NCBI GenBank assembly: GCA_023257975.1
Contig: JALRAW010000174.1
Coordinates: 1 to 6,444, forward strand
Direction: 5' to 3'
DNA: 6,444 bases
Origin: Candidatus Fonsibacter sp.
GTDB lineage: Bacteria; Pseudomonadota; Alphaproteobacteria; Pelagibacterales; Pelagibacteraceae
Shown: piece by piece, positions 6,361 through 6,444 of the stretch
How the letters are laid out: each line of letters starts with the position of its first letter
Numbering within the stretch: position 1 is the stretch's first letter
Notes under the pieces: generated by a model
What the model was told of the DNA's origin: nothing
The model's database searches: none
Seen by the model: the letters and a program-made list of their open reading frames with translations, nothing else
Position numbers and translations under genes: made by a program

Positions 6361-6444
6361 TTGTCTATTCGAATTTTCTTATTAATTATAATTTTTAGTA
6401 GCATTAATTTTATAACCTATGCTCAAAGGTATGTTAGTTTAAAT
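6361..6444 (+). CDS. Start of a predicted exported protein with signal peptide, cut off by the window; possibly SH3-like
   Basis: From a TTG at 6361 the plus strand encodes SIRIFLLIIIFSSINFITYA followed by QRYVSLN. This is a good Sec signal peptide: a short start with Arg, a hydrophobic core of about 14 residues, and a TYA cleavage site. The frame is open from 6337 to the window edge with no ATG or GTG, so TTG is the best start. AAGGA at 6342-6346 is a plausible but rather distant Shine-Dalgarno (14 nt). The mature start QRYVSLN resembles the RFVSL opening of alphaproteobacterial periplasmic SH3-domain proteins, but 28 codons are too few to decide. The gene is divergent from phoH. No codon-level homology beyond this can be claimed. 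Confidence 0.5.
   Translation, partial: MSIRIFLLIIIFSSINFITYAQRYVSLN

Noticed and set aside
6266..6444. A minus-strand gene such as miaB upstream of phoH
   Set aside because: All three minus-strand frames contain stops between 6444 and 6266, and the longest ATG-started piece is about 23 codons without recognisable features.
1..6444. CRISPR arrays, tRNA or rRNA genes, insertion sequences, SAM riboswitch
   Set aside because: No regularly spaced repeats, cloverleaf-like segments, transposase motifs or structured leader were seen; nearly all of the window is accounted for by conserved coding sequence.

Overview
The window is a compact, very AT-rich bacterial housekeeping locus. Six genes lie on the minus strand, and a seventh, incomplete gene points the other way at the right edge. 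In transcription order the minus-strand genes are phoH (ybeZ type), ybeY, lnt, metK, trmB and nusA; nusA runs off the left edge. This order (phoH-ybeY-lnt-metK-trmB-nusA) is characteristic of Alphaproteobacteria. The low GC, the Lys/Ile/Asn-rich proteins, the near-absence of intergenic DNA and the weak Shine-Dalgarno sites suggest a streamlined marine alphaproteobacterium of the SAR11/Pelagibacterales type. That placement is inferred from gene order and composition, not from a search.

Layout, left to right. Positions 1-1347 hold the first 449 codons of nusA. Positions 1348-1415 are the only real gap inside the minus-strand cluster; they contain an intrinsic-terminator-like hairpin with a U-tract followed at once by the nusA ribosome binding site. 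From 1416 to 6265 the genes trmB, metK, lnt, ybeY and phoH are packed with gaps of 1 and 8 nt and overlaps of 8 and 14 nt, so they are almost certainly co-transcribed and partly translationally coupled. Positions 6266-6360 are a divergent intergenic region with inverted repeats and weak promoter-like hexamers. From 6361 to the right edge the plus strand encodes a signal peptide followed by the start of a mature exported protein, possibly an SH3-like protein.

The genes combine RNA metabolism (PhoH/YbeZ with the YbeY endoribonuclease, TrmB tRNA m7G methylation, NusA transcription elongation and termination) with S-adenosylmethionine synthesis (MetK, which makes the methyl donor TrmB uses) and lipoprotein N-acylation (Lnt). 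All core proteins look intact and retain their hallmark motifs. TrmB is the most divergent.

I do not see a new defence, mobile or biosynthetic system here. The points most worth a second look are the putative attenuator directly in front of nusA, the absence of rimP from its usual place between trmB and nusA, an A9 run at the phoH/ybeY overlap where slippage could fuse the two proteins, and the divergent TrmB C-terminus.
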